In this document: piece by piece, positions 9,386 through 17,904 of the stretch | Position numbering within the stretch: position 1 is the stretch's first letter | How the letters are laid out: the number at the start of each line of letters is the position of its first letter | NCBI RefSeq assembly: GCF_024228675.1 | Contig: NZ_CP100461.1 | Span: 3,779,398 to 3,843,397, forward strand | From: Salinigranum marinum | Lineage (GTDB): Archaea; Halobacteriota; Halobacteria; Halobacteriales; Haloferacaceae | Length of the DNA stretch: 64,000 bases | Reading direction: 5' to 3' | The notes under the pieces: model-generated | The model's input: only the letters and a program-made list of their open reading frames with translations | Database searches by the model: none | What the model was told of the DNA's origin: nothing | Position numbers and translations under genes: made by a program

Positions 9386-10827
9386 CGGGACGGAGACGGC
9401 GACGACGTTCCCGCGCGGGTCGTTCGGTTCGAACCCCAGCGTGCCGTCCGAGCGCCTGACGATCCAGTTGACCATCCACAGGCCCAGTCCCGTGCCGCGG
9501 TAGAGCGGTTCGATCGATCGTTCGCCCGTCAGGGTTGCGACCTCCATCTCGGGGATCGGCGGGCCGTCGTCGGCGACGCGGCTCCGGACCCGTTCGTCGC
9601 GGGTCTCGACGCGCAGGTCGACGAGCGGCGCGTCCCGCGCGTTGTGGACGATGGCGTTCTCCACCAGTTCGCCGACCGACTGTCCGAACCCCTCGACTAC
9701 CCTGATCGGGACGTTCTCGGGGACCGTCCGATCCACCCGAGCGTCGGGGTAGCGATCGGCGTCGTCGTCGGCGATCCGTCGCGTGAGCGCGGCGACGTCG
9801 AGGGTGACGGGGCCGGCACACTCGGTGAGGACGTCGACGGTTTCCTGCTGTTTGTCGATCGTCGACAGCAGGCGGTTCGACGCCCGGACGATCCGGTCGG
9901 CGTTCGCCCGGTGTTCCTCGTCGACCCCCTCGTGGAGGACCTCGGCCCAGCCCCGGATGACGTTCACCTCGTTCCGGAGGTTGTGCCGGACGAGGTGGTT
10001 GAGCGCGGTGAGCTGGAGTTCGCGCTCCTTGCGCTCGGTCACCTCCCGCGTGACCCCGAGTAGCCCGACGACGTCGTCCGTCCCGTCGTGGAGGGGGATC
10101 TTCGTGGTCAGGAACCACCGTCCCGACGACGCGAAGTACTCCTCCTCGTCGACGGCCGGGTCGCCTATGCCGATCACCCGCAGGTCGTCGACGTACGAGC
10201 CGAGCCCCTCCTCGAACGGGACGACGCCGTCGATGTCGCGCTTGCCGCGGAACCGGTTCCCGAAGGGGTGGAGGCGCTCCTCGACGGGACCCTTGGTGAC
10301 GAGTGCGATCCGACCGTCGCGGTCCTTGACGAAGACGTGGAGCGGGAGCCTGTCGAACAGCTGGTCGAGGACGCTCGCTTTCCAGGCGTCCGCCGACCAG
10401 CCGGCCGGGGGGAGTCGCCCGGAGATCGCCCCCCACCGTTGCTCCCGACGGCCGCGTCGACCGCCTCGGTCAGTCCATCGACCGGCGTCGTGCCGTCGGT
10501 CACGACGCGGGCCGCGAACCCGTCGGCGACGGCCCCGGCAGGGATCCGGCCGTCCGTGGCTTCGACGCACAACATGACCGGCACGTCGGGTCGGCGCTCG
10601 GTCACGCGGGCGAGGACGTCCGTCCCGGTCCCGTCGACGAGATCGTACCGACAGACGACGCAGTCGATCCAGGCGTCGGTGTCGAGGGGGGCGGTCAGGT
10701 CGTCGACCGATTCCGCGATGGTGACCTCGTGGCCCGGACGAACGTCGAGTTCGCGGACGACCGCGTCCGATTCCCCGGGCGGGACGACGGCGAGTAGCCG
10801 AACGGGAGAGGAGACGCGGGAACCCAT
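9386..10827 (-). pseudogene. receiver-PAS-histidine kinase, frameshifted and lacking its own stop
   Basis: A cytosolic haloarchaeal-type sensor kinase split between two frames. The first frame (start 10827) gives a receiver-like domain of about 125 residues in which the phospho-acceptor position appears to be Arg (CVVCRYDLVDG). The second frame gives a PAS domain (LPLHVFVKDRDG), an H-box (LNHLVRHNLRNEVNVI), an N-box (LVENAIVHN) and G-boxes ending GNVVAVSVP. The break lies at a G6 run (C6 on the plus strand, 10429-10434); one more G would join the frames. The kinase frame then continues with no stop, 35 residues, into the DNA ligase. This is either a sequencing error in a homopolymer, a real frameshift, or a decayed gene. 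Confidence 0.72.
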
Positions 10828-10849
10828 CTCCCCGCGAATATGGGGTGTT

Positions 10850-10861
10850 CTGATATATCAG
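10850..10861 (-). promoter_or_regulatory. palindromic TATA-type promoter of the sensor-kinase gene
   Basis: CTGATATATCAG is a perfect 12-bp palindrome containing a TATA box, 23-34 bp before the ATG at 10827, the distance expected for a leaderless haloarchaeal transcript. Confidence 0.55.
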
Positions 10862-10892
10862 TTCTGCCCGGCCCGTCCGGTCCGAACGCGGC

Positions 10893-12263
10893 TCAGTCGT
10901 CGTCGGCCGCCACCTGTGTCACTCGGCCGAGCATCGGGGTCCCGTCAGCACGCGGACCGAGGCGGGGGCCGACCGTCGACGCGTCGGGGTTGACCCGGTG
11001 TCGCCGCCGGTAGTCGGTCGAGCGTTCGACCAGTGGGCGGCCGATCGCCGACGCCATGTCGACGTAGTCGGCGACCGAGCGGAACTCGCCGTACTCGCCC
11101 CCGGCGCGTTTCGTGATCTCCTCGGAGAGGATCGTTCCCATGAGGTCGTTCGCGCCGCAGTTGAGCAGTTTGAGCGCCTTCGCGTTGCCGTACTTCACCC
11201 ACGACGACTGGACGTTGTCGACGTTGTCGAGGAACAGCCGCGAGACGGCGATCATCAGTTCGTCCTCCGCGTCGCTCGCCCCGCCGTCGACGACGCCCCG
11301 CCTGTACAGCGGCGTGTTCTGGTGGACGAACGATAGCGGGACGAACTCGGTGATTCCCCCCACTCGATCCTGCAGGTCGCGGACGACGTCGAGATGCATG
11401 ACGCGGTGCATCTCGTTCTCGACGTGGCCGTACATGATCGTCGCTGTCACGTCCAGCCCCGCGGCCACCGCGCCCTCGATCGCGGTGACCCACCCGTCGG
11501 AGTCGATCTTCCCGGGACAGATGACGTCGCGCACCTCGTCGACGAGGATCTCCGCCGCGGTTCCCGGTGCCGAATCGAGACCCGCCTCGCGGAGTCTGCG
11601 GTACACCGACTCGTACGACCAGTCGGTTCCGCGGCGGGCGTGGTACGCCTCCTCGGGCGTCATCGAGTGGAGGTGGATGCCGCCGACGCTCATCGCCCGC
11701 ATCTGGTCGAGGTAGGTGCCGGGGTCGACTTCGTACGCCGCGGGCGGCTTGTAGTTCACCGTCTTCGCCGGGGCGTCGTGGGACGCGAGGATCTCGTGGT
11801 GTTCGTCGTCGAGGGCGAAGGCGGGGTGGAGGCCCGACACCGAACACACTTCCGAGATGCCGCGGTCGAGTGTCTCCCTGACGATCCGCCGGGACTCCGC
11901 GGGCGGTTTGGTGAAGCCGGCGTGCTCCTCGCCGCCGCGCTCGAACCGGTGGGCGGTATCCTTGAAGTTGCAGAACAGACAGCCCGTGTTGCAGGCGGTG
12001 GTGACGTTGTTGTTGAGGTTGGCGACGAATGTCACGTCCTCGCCGACGACGTCGGCGCGGCGGCGGTCGGCCGCTTCCAAGACGAGTTCCTTCCGTTCGA
12101 GGTCGATCCCGTCGGCGTCGGTGCCCGTGGTGAGGAGTTCGACGCCGTCGTCGACGGTGAGACGGTCGCCCGCGCGGGCCTTCACGAGGGCGTTCTCGAA
12201 CGACTGGTCCGTGTCCGGGACGTGCTCGAACGTCACGTCAGTCGGGACCGGACGTGAAGACAT
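10893..12263 (-). CDS. cofH: FO synthase subunit 2 (CofH), radical SAM enzyme
   Basis: Joins 4-hydroxybenzyl-type radical chemistry on tyrosine to the pyrimidine precursor in making FO, the deazaflavin core of coenzyme F420. 456 residues. The radical-SAM cluster motif CX3CX2C is Cys91, Cys95, Cys98 (CNTGCLFC), followed by the TIM-barrel and characteristic stretches GIHLHSMTPEE and IMYGHVENEMHR. No cofG is adjacent. Two other F420-linked genes (Mer-like reductase, CofE) lie 6-9 kb away. An A-rich stretch (12286-12293) 23-30 bp before the ATG is probably the TATA element of a leaderless transcript. Confidence 0.93.
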   Translation of the reverse strand: MSSRPVPTDVTFEHVPDTDQSFENALVKARAGDRLTVDDGVELLTTGTDADGIDLERKELVLEAADRRRADVVGEDVTFVANLNNNVTTACNTGCLFCNFKDTAHRFERGGEEHAGFTKPPAESRRIVRETLDRGISEVCSVSGLHPAFALDDEHHEILASHDAPAKTVNYKPPAAYEVDPGTYLDQMRAMSVGGIHLHSMTPEEAYHARRGTDWSYESVYRRLREAGLDSAPGTAAEILVDEVRDVICPGKIDSDGWVTAIEGAVAAGLDVTATIMYGHVENEMHRVMHLDVVRDLQDRVGGITEFVPLSFVHQNTPLYRRGVVDGGASDAEDELMIAVSRLFLDNVDNVQSSWVKYGNAKALKLLNCGANDLMGTILSEEITKRAGGEYGEFRSVADYVDMASAIGRPLVERSTDYRRRHRVNPDASTVGPRLGPRADGTPMLGRVTQVAADDD

Positions 12264-12285
12264 GCTCTGGGGGAGAGGCTACTGC

Positions 12286-12293
12286 GTAAAAAA
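12286..12293 (-). promoter_or_regulatory. TATA-like element of cofH (may also terminate sir2)
   Basis: On the minus strand this reads TTTTTTAC, 23-30 bp before the cofH ATG. The same T-run lies about 100 bp beyond the sir2 stop and could serve as its terminator. Confidence 0.4.
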
Positions 12294-12392
12294 TGGGACG
12301 GTCGGCGAAACCCCTGACGGCACGCGGGTCGCGCCCCGCCGGCGACGTGGACAGCGTCCCGTCCCCGGCTCACGCGACGGCGACCAACCGTC

Positions 12393-13181
12393 TCACGGCC
12401 GGTCGTCGACGAGGTCGACCAGTCGGGGCAGCGCCCGCGTGACGTCCGCGCGGAGGTCGACCGCTGCGCGGTCTGTGTACGGCGTCTCGTCGAAGTTGAC
12501 GACGACGAGCCGCTCGCCCAGCCCGGCGAGCGACGCCGCGGGCTCGACCTGCAGCGAGGTACCCACCGCGAGGACGGTCTCCGAGCCCATCGCGAGCTCT
12601 TCGGCCCGCGCGAGCGTGTCGGGGTCGAGCTGTTCGCCGAAGAGCACGACGTCGGGCTTGTAGACGCCGCCGCAGTCACACCGCGGCGGGCGGTCGCCGT
12701 CGCGGACGCGGTCGAAGATCGGCTCTGCGGGGCGCGTCCCCCCGCACGACTGACACGCGACGCGGGCGGCGTTCCCGTGGAGCTCCGCCAGCGTCTCCTG
12801 ACCCGCCGCGCGGTGGAGGCCGTCGGTGTTCTGGGTGACGACGCCGTCGATGACGCCGCGTTCCTCCAGGGCGACGAGCGCATGGTGGGCGGCGTTCGGC
12901 TCGTACTCGCCCCCGAACATCGCCTCCTGGAGGCGGAGCCGGTCGGCCCAAAAACCCGCGGGATCGCGCAGGAACCGCGAGTGGTGGAAGTCGTTCGGGT
13001 CGAACTCGGTCCGCCAGATGCCACCCTCGCCGCGGAAACTCGGTACGCCCGAGGCGGTCGAGACGCCCGCACCCGTGAGCACCATCGCCCCGTGTCCCTC
13101 GACGAGCGCGTCGGCGACGGTCCGCAGTGCCGTCTCAGTCTCGGCGTCTCCGCCGTCGGGCTCGCTCCCTGTGCCGTCCAT
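12393..13181 (-). CDS. Sir2-family NAD-dependent protein deacylase
   Basis: Removes acyl groups from protein lysines with consumption of NAD. 262 residues. The Rossmann motif GAGVSTASGVPSFRG begins at residue 37; TQNTDG (116-121) and catalytic His135 (LHGN) follow; the zinc site is Cys143/Cys146 and Cys168/Cys170; GTSLQVEPAASL closes the NAD pocket. A short acidic tail of about 15 residues precedes the domain. A GATAAAAG box (13204-13211) 23-30 bp upstream suggests its own leaderless promoter. Substrate specificity (acetyl versus longer acyl) is not readable. Confidence 0.92.
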   Translation of the reverse strand: MDGTGSEPDGGDAETETALRTVADALVEGHGAMVLTGAGVSTASGVPSFRGEGGIWRTEFDPNDFHHSRFLRDPAGFWADRLRLQEAMFGGEYEPNAAHHALVALEERGVIDGVVTQNTDGLHRAAGQETLAELHGNAARVACQSCGGTRPAEPIFDRVRDGDRPPRCDCGGVYKPDVVLFGEQLDPDTLARAEELAMGSETVLAVGTSLQVEPAASLAGLGERLVVVNFDETPYTDRAAVDLRADVTRALPRLVDLVDDRP

Positions 13182-13203
13182 GACTCGTCGGAGCCGCTCG
13201 CTC

Positions 13204-13211
13204 GATAAAAG
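13204..13211 (-). promoter_or_regulatory. TATA-like element of the Sir2 gene
   Basis: CTTTTATC on the minus strand, 23-30 bp before the ATG at 13181; fits a leaderless start. Confidence 0.45.
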
Positions 13212-13286
13212 TCGTCCGTCGTCGCCGGTCCCCCGACCGTGGGGCCGCTGTCCCTCGCTCCACGGTCACGGACCCGGTGTGTTCGC

Positions 13287-14948
13287 CTACGCGTCGACCG
13301 AGTAGACCAGCAGGTGGCCCGGACGCGAGGGGTACTTGTACCGTGCCACGTCGCCGCCGCCACCGGCGGCGACCGCGAGGTACTGCTTCTCGGTGCCGGG
13401 GTCGTACCAGCTCGTCGGCGCGGCACACACCGGCGCGTCGGGCTCCCGTTCCCGGCGCAGGAGATCGCCCGTCTCGGCGTCGATGAACCGGATCTCGCTG
13501 GTCGGGAGGCCGACGACGAGAACGTTCCCGCCGGTGACGAGCGAGCCGGACATGATGATCTCCGGCGTCTCGTGGGTCCAGTCGCGGGCCCCGGTCTCGG
13601 GGTCGTACGCCACAACTTCGCCGCCTTCGTTCGTGGGAAGTACGTCGTTCTTCAGCCCGCCGCCGACGAAGCCGTCGAGGTAGCCGTAACTCCCCTGCGC
13701 CCGCTCTTCGTAGTCGGGATGGGCCGCGACGAGGTCGTTCTTGGTGAAGTTCCCTAGCGCGTAGAACCGGTCGGTCTTCGGGCTCCAACTCGGCGGCGAC
13801 CACTCGCTCCCCCCCCACAGAGAGGGCCCCTGGTCTTCGACGGCCTCCTCGTTGGAGAAGCCGGGCCGTTCGAACTCGTTGTCCGTGTGGTAGCCGTACG
13901 GCTCGCTCCGTTCCGTGACCTTCCCGCTCTCCGCGTCGAACATGTACACCCAGCCGTGTTTGCCCTGCTGGAACACCCGGGTCCGACCGTCGCTCGGGGT
14001 CGCGACCAGCGGCGGGCTCGCGATGTCGCGGTCCCACCAGTCGTGCGGAAGGATCTGGTAGAACCACTTCAGCTCGCCGGTGTGTGCATCGGTCGCGACC
14101 GTCGAACACGTCATCACGTTCGGCCCGGGCCGGACGTTCGCGTTGAAGTCCGGCCCGGGGTTCCCCGTCGACCAGTAAACTGTCTCCGTCTCCGGATCGA
14201 TGACCGGGGTCATCCACGCCGTGCCGGCACCGTACCGCCAGCTCTCCTCGGGCCACTTGTCCTTGAGGATGAACGTCTCGCTGTACTCGATCTCGCCGGT
14301 CTCGGCGTCGACAGCGGTGTACTCGCCCTGGACGCCCCGCTCCCCACCCGAGTGACCGAGGATGAGCATCCCGTCGTAGACGATCGGCTTCTGGGTCTGG
14401 AAGTAGCCGTCCGTCGGATCGTGGAGGCGGGTCGACCAGCGCTCCTCGCCCGTGTAGCGGTCGAGCGCGTAGATCGTCGTGTCAGTCGCGTTGAGATACA
14501 CCGTGTCGCCGTACACCGCGACGCCCCGACTGTACGGCCGGGCCATGCTGACGTCCGTGTGGTGTCTGAACCGCGGCTGGAACACCCAGTACACCTCACC
14601 CGTGCGGGCGTTGAGTGCCGCCATCTTGTCGTAACCGCCGACCGTGTACAGGATCGGCGGGTCGCCCGGGACGATCGTGGGCGAGTCCTCGTAGCCGCCG
14701 CCCGTGTCGATGTGGTAGATGTACTCCAGTTCGAGGTCCGCGACGCTCTCCGTGTCGAGCGCGTCACACGGGGTGTAGCCGTGGCCTCTGTACCCGCCCC
14801 GGTAGTGGAGCCACGACTCCTCGTTCTCGCCGTCTTCGAGCAGCATCTCGTCGGTGACTTCCACCCGCGGGATCTCGTCCGTCGCGTACGTCTCGTGTGC
14901 CGGGCCGTAGTCGACCTGCCCCGAATCGGTGACGTCTGGTGCTGGCAT
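13287..14948 (-). CDS. PQQ-dependent alcohol dehydrogenase-like beta-propeller protein
   Basis: 553 residues from MPAPDVTDSG. It resembles the eight-bladed quinoprotein alcohol dehydrogenases in order and blade motifs: WLHYRGGYRGHGYTP near the N-terminus, then VYWVFQPRF, DRYTGEERWSTRL, VYWSTGNPGPDFN and DHWW-like PHDWWDRDIASPPL. In contrast to secreted bacterial enzymes it has no recognisable Sec or Tat signal, and I do not see the vicinal Cys-Cys pair of that family. The start at 14948 is preferred over one 16 codons earlier because the palindrome ATCGTTAACGAT (14956-14967) and an A/T-rich patch sit directly before it. Role and PQQ binding are unproven; PQQ biosynthesis genes are not in the window. 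Confidence 0.78.
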   Translation of the reverse strand: MPAPDVTDSGQVDYGPAHETYATDEIPRVEVTDEMLLEDGENEESWLHYRGGYRGHGYTPCDALDTESVADLELEYIYHIDTGGGYEDSPTIVPGDPPILYTVGGYDKMAALNARTGEVYWVFQPRFRHHTDVSMARPYSRGVAVYGDTVYLNATDTTIYALDRYTGEERWSTRLHDPTDGYFQTQKPIVYDGMLILGHSGGERGVQGEYTAVDAETGEIEYSETFILKDKWPEESWRYGAGTAWMTPVIDPETETVYWSTGNPGPDFNANVRPGPNVMTCSTVATDAHTGELKWFYQILPHDWWDRDIASPPLVATPSDGRTRVFQQGKHGWVYMFDAESGKVTERSEPYGYHTDNEFERPGFSNEEAVEDQGPSLWGGSEWSPPSWSPKTDRFYALGNFTKNDLVAAHPDYEERAQGSYGYLDGFVGGGLKNDVLPTNEGGEVVAYDPETGARDWTHETPEIIMSGSLVTGGNVLVVGLPTSEIRFIDAETGDLLRREREPDAPVCAAPTSWYDPGTEKQYLAVAAGGGGDVARYKYPSRPGHLLVYSVDA

Positions 14949-14955
14949 GTAACAG

Positions 14956-14967
14956 ATCGTTAACGAT
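14956..14967 (-). promoter_or_regulatory. palindrome ATCGTTAACGAT before the PQQ-type gene
   Basis: Perfect 12-bp palindrome 8-19 bp before the ATG at 14948. Twelve bases overlapping it (ACAATCGTTAAC) recur at 1275-1286 upstream of the E1 genes. It may be an operator; the binding protein is unknown. Confidence 0.3.
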
Positions 14968-15150
14968 TGTCCCGGAACTAATTTTTTTGGACACATCTAG
15001 CGAATACTGTTATTAAATCTATACCATATCACTGTCACTTATAGACAAAAATCGCTCCAGGTGCGAGAAAATGGCAGCAAGACAGATAGAGAACGAGAAC
15101 ACTTCGTACCATATTAGGGTTATTTCTCGCATCATATCCCCCGTCACAAG

Positions 15151-15160
15151 TTTTATTTTA
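15151..15160 (+). promoter_or_regulatory. TATA box of the unknown acidic protein gene
   Basis: TTTTATTTTA lies 23-32 bp before the ATG at 15183 in a strikingly AT-rich divergent intergenic region. TCACTGTCA occurs between it and the start (15165-15173) and again at 15029-15037. Confidence 0.55.
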
Positions 15161-15182
15161 GTTGTCACTGTCATAGAATAGC

Positions 15183-15980
15183 ATGGTTGAAGACCTCGAC
15201 CGAACGGTCGAACAGGAGACGAGGGAGGAACTGGCCGCCGCCGGCGAGGAGGTGGCGGCAGCGGTCGGCTCCGACGTCGACGCGTCGGCGCTTTCGGACG
15301 ACGCGGCGGCGGTGGCGGAGGCGTTGGGTGGACTCACGGAGCTGACCGGTGACGACCTGACACCGGAGCTGGAGGCGAGGTACAAGGAGTTGGCGAACGC
15401 GGGGGACGCCGTCGTCTCCCGTCTCGTCTCGGCGGGCTTCTTCGAGGCCGTCGACGAGACGCTCCCGCCGTTCGACGACGACTTCCTCGATGCCTGTCTC
15501 ACTCACGGCCTCGGGAGCGCCGAAGCAACGGACGCGTCGGTGTTCGAGACGGCGAACGTGGACGCTGCCCTCCCGGAACTGGTGAGCGAAGCCCTCGAAC
15601 ACACCGCGGAGATCGGCGTGAACGTCCGCTGGGAGCCCGACAGGCCCGACAAGGTCTCCCCGATGACGACGCGTGGGGCGACCGAAGGTGTGGTCGACTG
15701 GCTCGACGACCTCGGGAGGCATCTCTGGATGTCGGAGGTGCTCCTCTCGGACGCGATGCTCGCCGACGCGTCGACCCACACGCGGGGACTGGGGAGCGCA
15801 CTCCTCCTGCTCGCCCGGGGTGCGGCCGGGCTGGACGACGGCGGTTCCTCGCCCGAGGACGCCGTCGCCGAGGTCGTCGCCGGGATCGCCCTCCACACGT
15901 ACCACCAGCGGCGGGTCCCCGAGGACCTGTCGTGGATCACCGACGAGATGCGAGCACCCGGCGCGTGGGCCGCCGACTGA
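15183..15980 (+). CDS. unknown acidic cytosolic protein
   Basis: 265 residues. I do not recognise a family. The sequence is strongly acidic, mostly helical in appearance, with Ala/Glu/Asp-rich N-terminal 60 residues and no signal peptide or membrane segment. A conserved-looking centre (NVRWEPDRPDKVSPMTTRGATEG) is followed by a helical C-terminus ending PGAWAAD. It is divergent from the PQQ-dehydrogenase-like gene across a 234-bp AT-rich spacer, so the two may be co-regulated. The start is set by the TATA box at 15151-15160, which implies a leaderless mRNA. Confidence 0.7.
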   Translation: MVEDLDRTVEQETREELAAAGEEVAAAVGSDVDASALSDDAAAVAEALGGLTELTGDDLTPELEARYKELANAGDAVVSRLVSAGFFEAVDETLPPFDDDFLDACLTHGLGSAEATDASVFETANVDAALPELVSEALEHTAEIGVNVRWEPDRPDKVSPMTTRGATEGVVDWLDDLGRHLWMSEVLLSDAMLADASTHTRGLGSALLLLARGAAGLDDGGSSPEDAVAEVVAGIALHTYHQRRVPEDLSWITDEMRAPGAWAAD

Positions 15981-16068
15981 CCGGCGTCCCAGGCACCGCC
16001 CACGCGGTCGACGACACGCGACGGACGGAACTGAACCCTTTTTCCCGTCGGCCGACCCGCACACGGGT

Positions 16069-17100
16069 ATGACCAGCGTCAAGGAGATCCGCGTCGACCG
16101 CGAACCCGACGTGGACGGCCTGGGCCGCGGGGAGTTCTACTTCACCGACGACTACTCGGTCTTCGACTGGGGGACGATGCCGGACCGGATCCCCGAGAAG
16201 GGAGCCGCCCTCTGTACGATGGGGGCGGCCAACTTCGAACTCCTCGACGTGAACCACGTCCCGACGCACTACCGCGGGGTGTACGAGGAGGCGGACGCGA
16301 GGGGAGAACCGAAGGAACTCGGCGAGTGCGAGACGCCCCCGCGGACGATGGCGATCGACCTCGCGCGGGTGCCCGACCTGCCTGCCGACGGCGACGGCTA
16401 CGACTACGAGGCGTTTCACGCCGCGGCTGGCGACGGCTACGTCGTCCCGCTGGAGATCGTCTTCCGCAACACGGTCCCCGAGGGGTCGTCGCTCAGGCGG
16501 CGACGCTCGCCTGAGACGTTCGACCTCCCGTACGACGAGTGGCCCGACGAGACGGTCGACCTCCCCACCCCGATCGTCGAGTTCTCCACGAAGTTCGAAG
16601 AGCAGGACCGCTACCTCTCCGAGGGGGAGGCCGACGCCATCGCGGGGCGCGCCAGCCTCGACCGGCTGGAGGAGCTGGCGCTCGGGGTGAACACGGTCGT
16701 GACGATGCGGGCCGAGCGCGCCGGCTTCACCCACGAGGACGGCAAGATCGAGGTGGTGTACGACGACGGGACGCTGAAAGTCGCCGACGTCGTCGGTACG
16801 TTCGACGAGAACCGCTTTTCGTATCGGGGTCAGGAGCTCTCGAAGGAGGTCGTCAGGCAGTACTACCGGCGGACGAACCCTGCGTGGGTCGACGCGGTGA
16901 GTACGGCGAAGCGGGCGGCCCGCGAGCAGGGGGTCGCCGACTGGCGGACGCGCTGTACGGAGTCGCCCGACCCGCTCCCGGCCGAGGTCGTCGAGACCGT
17001 CTCGAACGTCTACACCGCGGGGACGAACGCCTACACCGGCTTCGACTGGTTCGATGCGCCGCAGCTCGAGGCGGTCGTGGATAGCGTCGCCGATCTCTGA
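16069..17100 (+). CDS. purC: SAICAR synthetase (PurC)
   Basis: Phosphoribosylaminoimidazole-succinocarboxamide synthase, step 7 of de novo purine synthesis: ATP-dependent joining of aspartate to CAIR. 343 residues. Diagnostic stretches are an N-terminal GRGEFYFTDDYSVFDWGTMP, PLEIVFRNTVPEGSS in the centre, EFSTKFEEQDRYLS, and the C-terminal DVVGTFDENRF with LSKEVVRQYYR. Haloarchaeal PurC is longer than the bacterial form (about 240), which this matches. The start at 16069 has a T-rich box (CCTTTTTCC near 16037) about 25 bp upstream. It ends before a convergent gene. Confidence 0.93.
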   Translation: MTSVKEIRVDREPDVDGLGRGEFYFTDDYSVFDWGTMPDRIPEKGAALCTMGAANFELLDVNHVPTHYRGVYEEADARGEPKELGECETPPRTMAIDLARVPDLPADGDGYDYEAFHAAAGDGYVVPLEIVFRNTVPEGSSLRRRRSPETFDLPYDEWPDETVDLPTPIVEFSTKFEEQDRYLSEGEADAIAGRASLDRLEELALGVNTVVTMRAERAGFTHEDGKIEVVYDDGTLKVADVVGTFDENRFSYRGQELSKEVVRQYYRRTNPAWVDAVSTAKRAAREQGVADWRTRCTESPDPLPAEVVETVSNVYTAGTNAYTGFDWFDAPQLEAVVDSVADL

Positions 17101-17169
17101 TCCGGCCTTGACCCTGGCCGCCCGGAGGCCGACCGACGCGCCTGGCCGCAGGGCGTGCCCACCCCGGCA

Positions 17170-17883
17170 TCAGTCGTTGAGTTGTGCCTTCTCGAACCGG
17201 CTCGCCGGCAGTCGGAGTTCGTCGAGCCCCGGCAGGTGCTTGACGTTGTAGACGACTTTCAGTTCGTCCGTCGTCGGGATCCCGATACACGACAGTTCGA
17301 TCCCGTTGTCGCGCATCTCCGACGAGAGGATGTGTCCGGCCGGCATCTCCACCTCGCCCTCCGTGACGGCGACCGCGCAGTTGGCGCACGCCCCGCCGCG
17401 GCAGGCGTACGGCCACGCGAAGCCGCAGTTCTCTGCGGCCTGCAGGATCGACTCGCGGCCCTGGACGAGAAAGCGGCCGCGGTCGGCGGGGTCGAGATCC
17501 GCGTCGGCCGCCTTCTCGAACAGGTCCTCGTCGTCGAGCGACCAGCCGTGGTCGGCGAGGACGTCGTAGTTCAGGTACTCGACCGTCACGCCCTCCGACC
17601 CCTCCTCGACCGGCTCGTCCCCGCCGGCGTCGTCGTCCTGGCCGTCGTCCGCGTCGACGCCGTCGTCGGGGGGGTCCGTGTCCTCCGCGTCGACCGCGGT
17701 CTCGAGTTCGGCGTCGCCGCGACCCGCCTTGATCTCCTCGTACGCCTGCTTGACGAGCTGGAACTCCCGCGCCGAGCCGCCCTGGTCCGGGTGGGTCTCG
17801 ATTACGCGGCGGCGATACGCCCGGCTCAGTTCCCGTTCGTCCGCGTCCGGGTCGACCTGTAGAATATCGAACGGAGACGCCAC
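17170..17883 (-). CDS. J-domain/[2Fe-2S] ferredoxin fusion protein
   Basis: 237 residues from a GTG start. The N-terminal 60 residues are a J-domain with the Hsp70-activating HPD at 31-33 (RRRVIETHPDQGG). A 40-residue Asp/Gly-rich linker follows, then a plant-type ferredoxin of haloarchaeal style with cluster ligands Cys161, Cys166, Cys169 (CRGGACANC) and Cys199 (LSCIG). The GTG at 17883 is chosen because it begins the J-domain and has AGATATAACG (17905-17914) at the TATA position. The ferredoxin half probably transfers electrons; why it carries a chaperone-partner domain is not known to me, perhaps for cluster loading by DnaK. Confidence 0.85.
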   Translation of the reverse strand: MASPFDILQVDPDADERELSRAYRRRVIETHPDQGGSAREFQLVKQAYEEIKAGRGDAELETAVDAEDTDPPDDGVDADDGQDDDAGGDEPVEEGSEGVTVEYLNYDVLADHGWSLDDEDLFEKAADADLDPADRGRFLVQGRESILQAAENCGFAWPYACRGGACANCAVAVTEGEVEMPAGHILSSEMRDNGIELSCIGIPTTDELKVVYNVKHLPGLDELRLPASRFEKAQLND

Positions 17884-17904
17884 GACTACCCCTAGCGAAA
17901 TCAG

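Noticed and set aside
7544-10570. One 1008-residue gene from 10570 through kinase and ligase
   Set aside because: The first about 45 residues are an Arg-rich shadow of the receiver domain in another frame; the ligase has a family-typical start at 9280. I annotate kinase and ligase separately and report the open junction as a finding.
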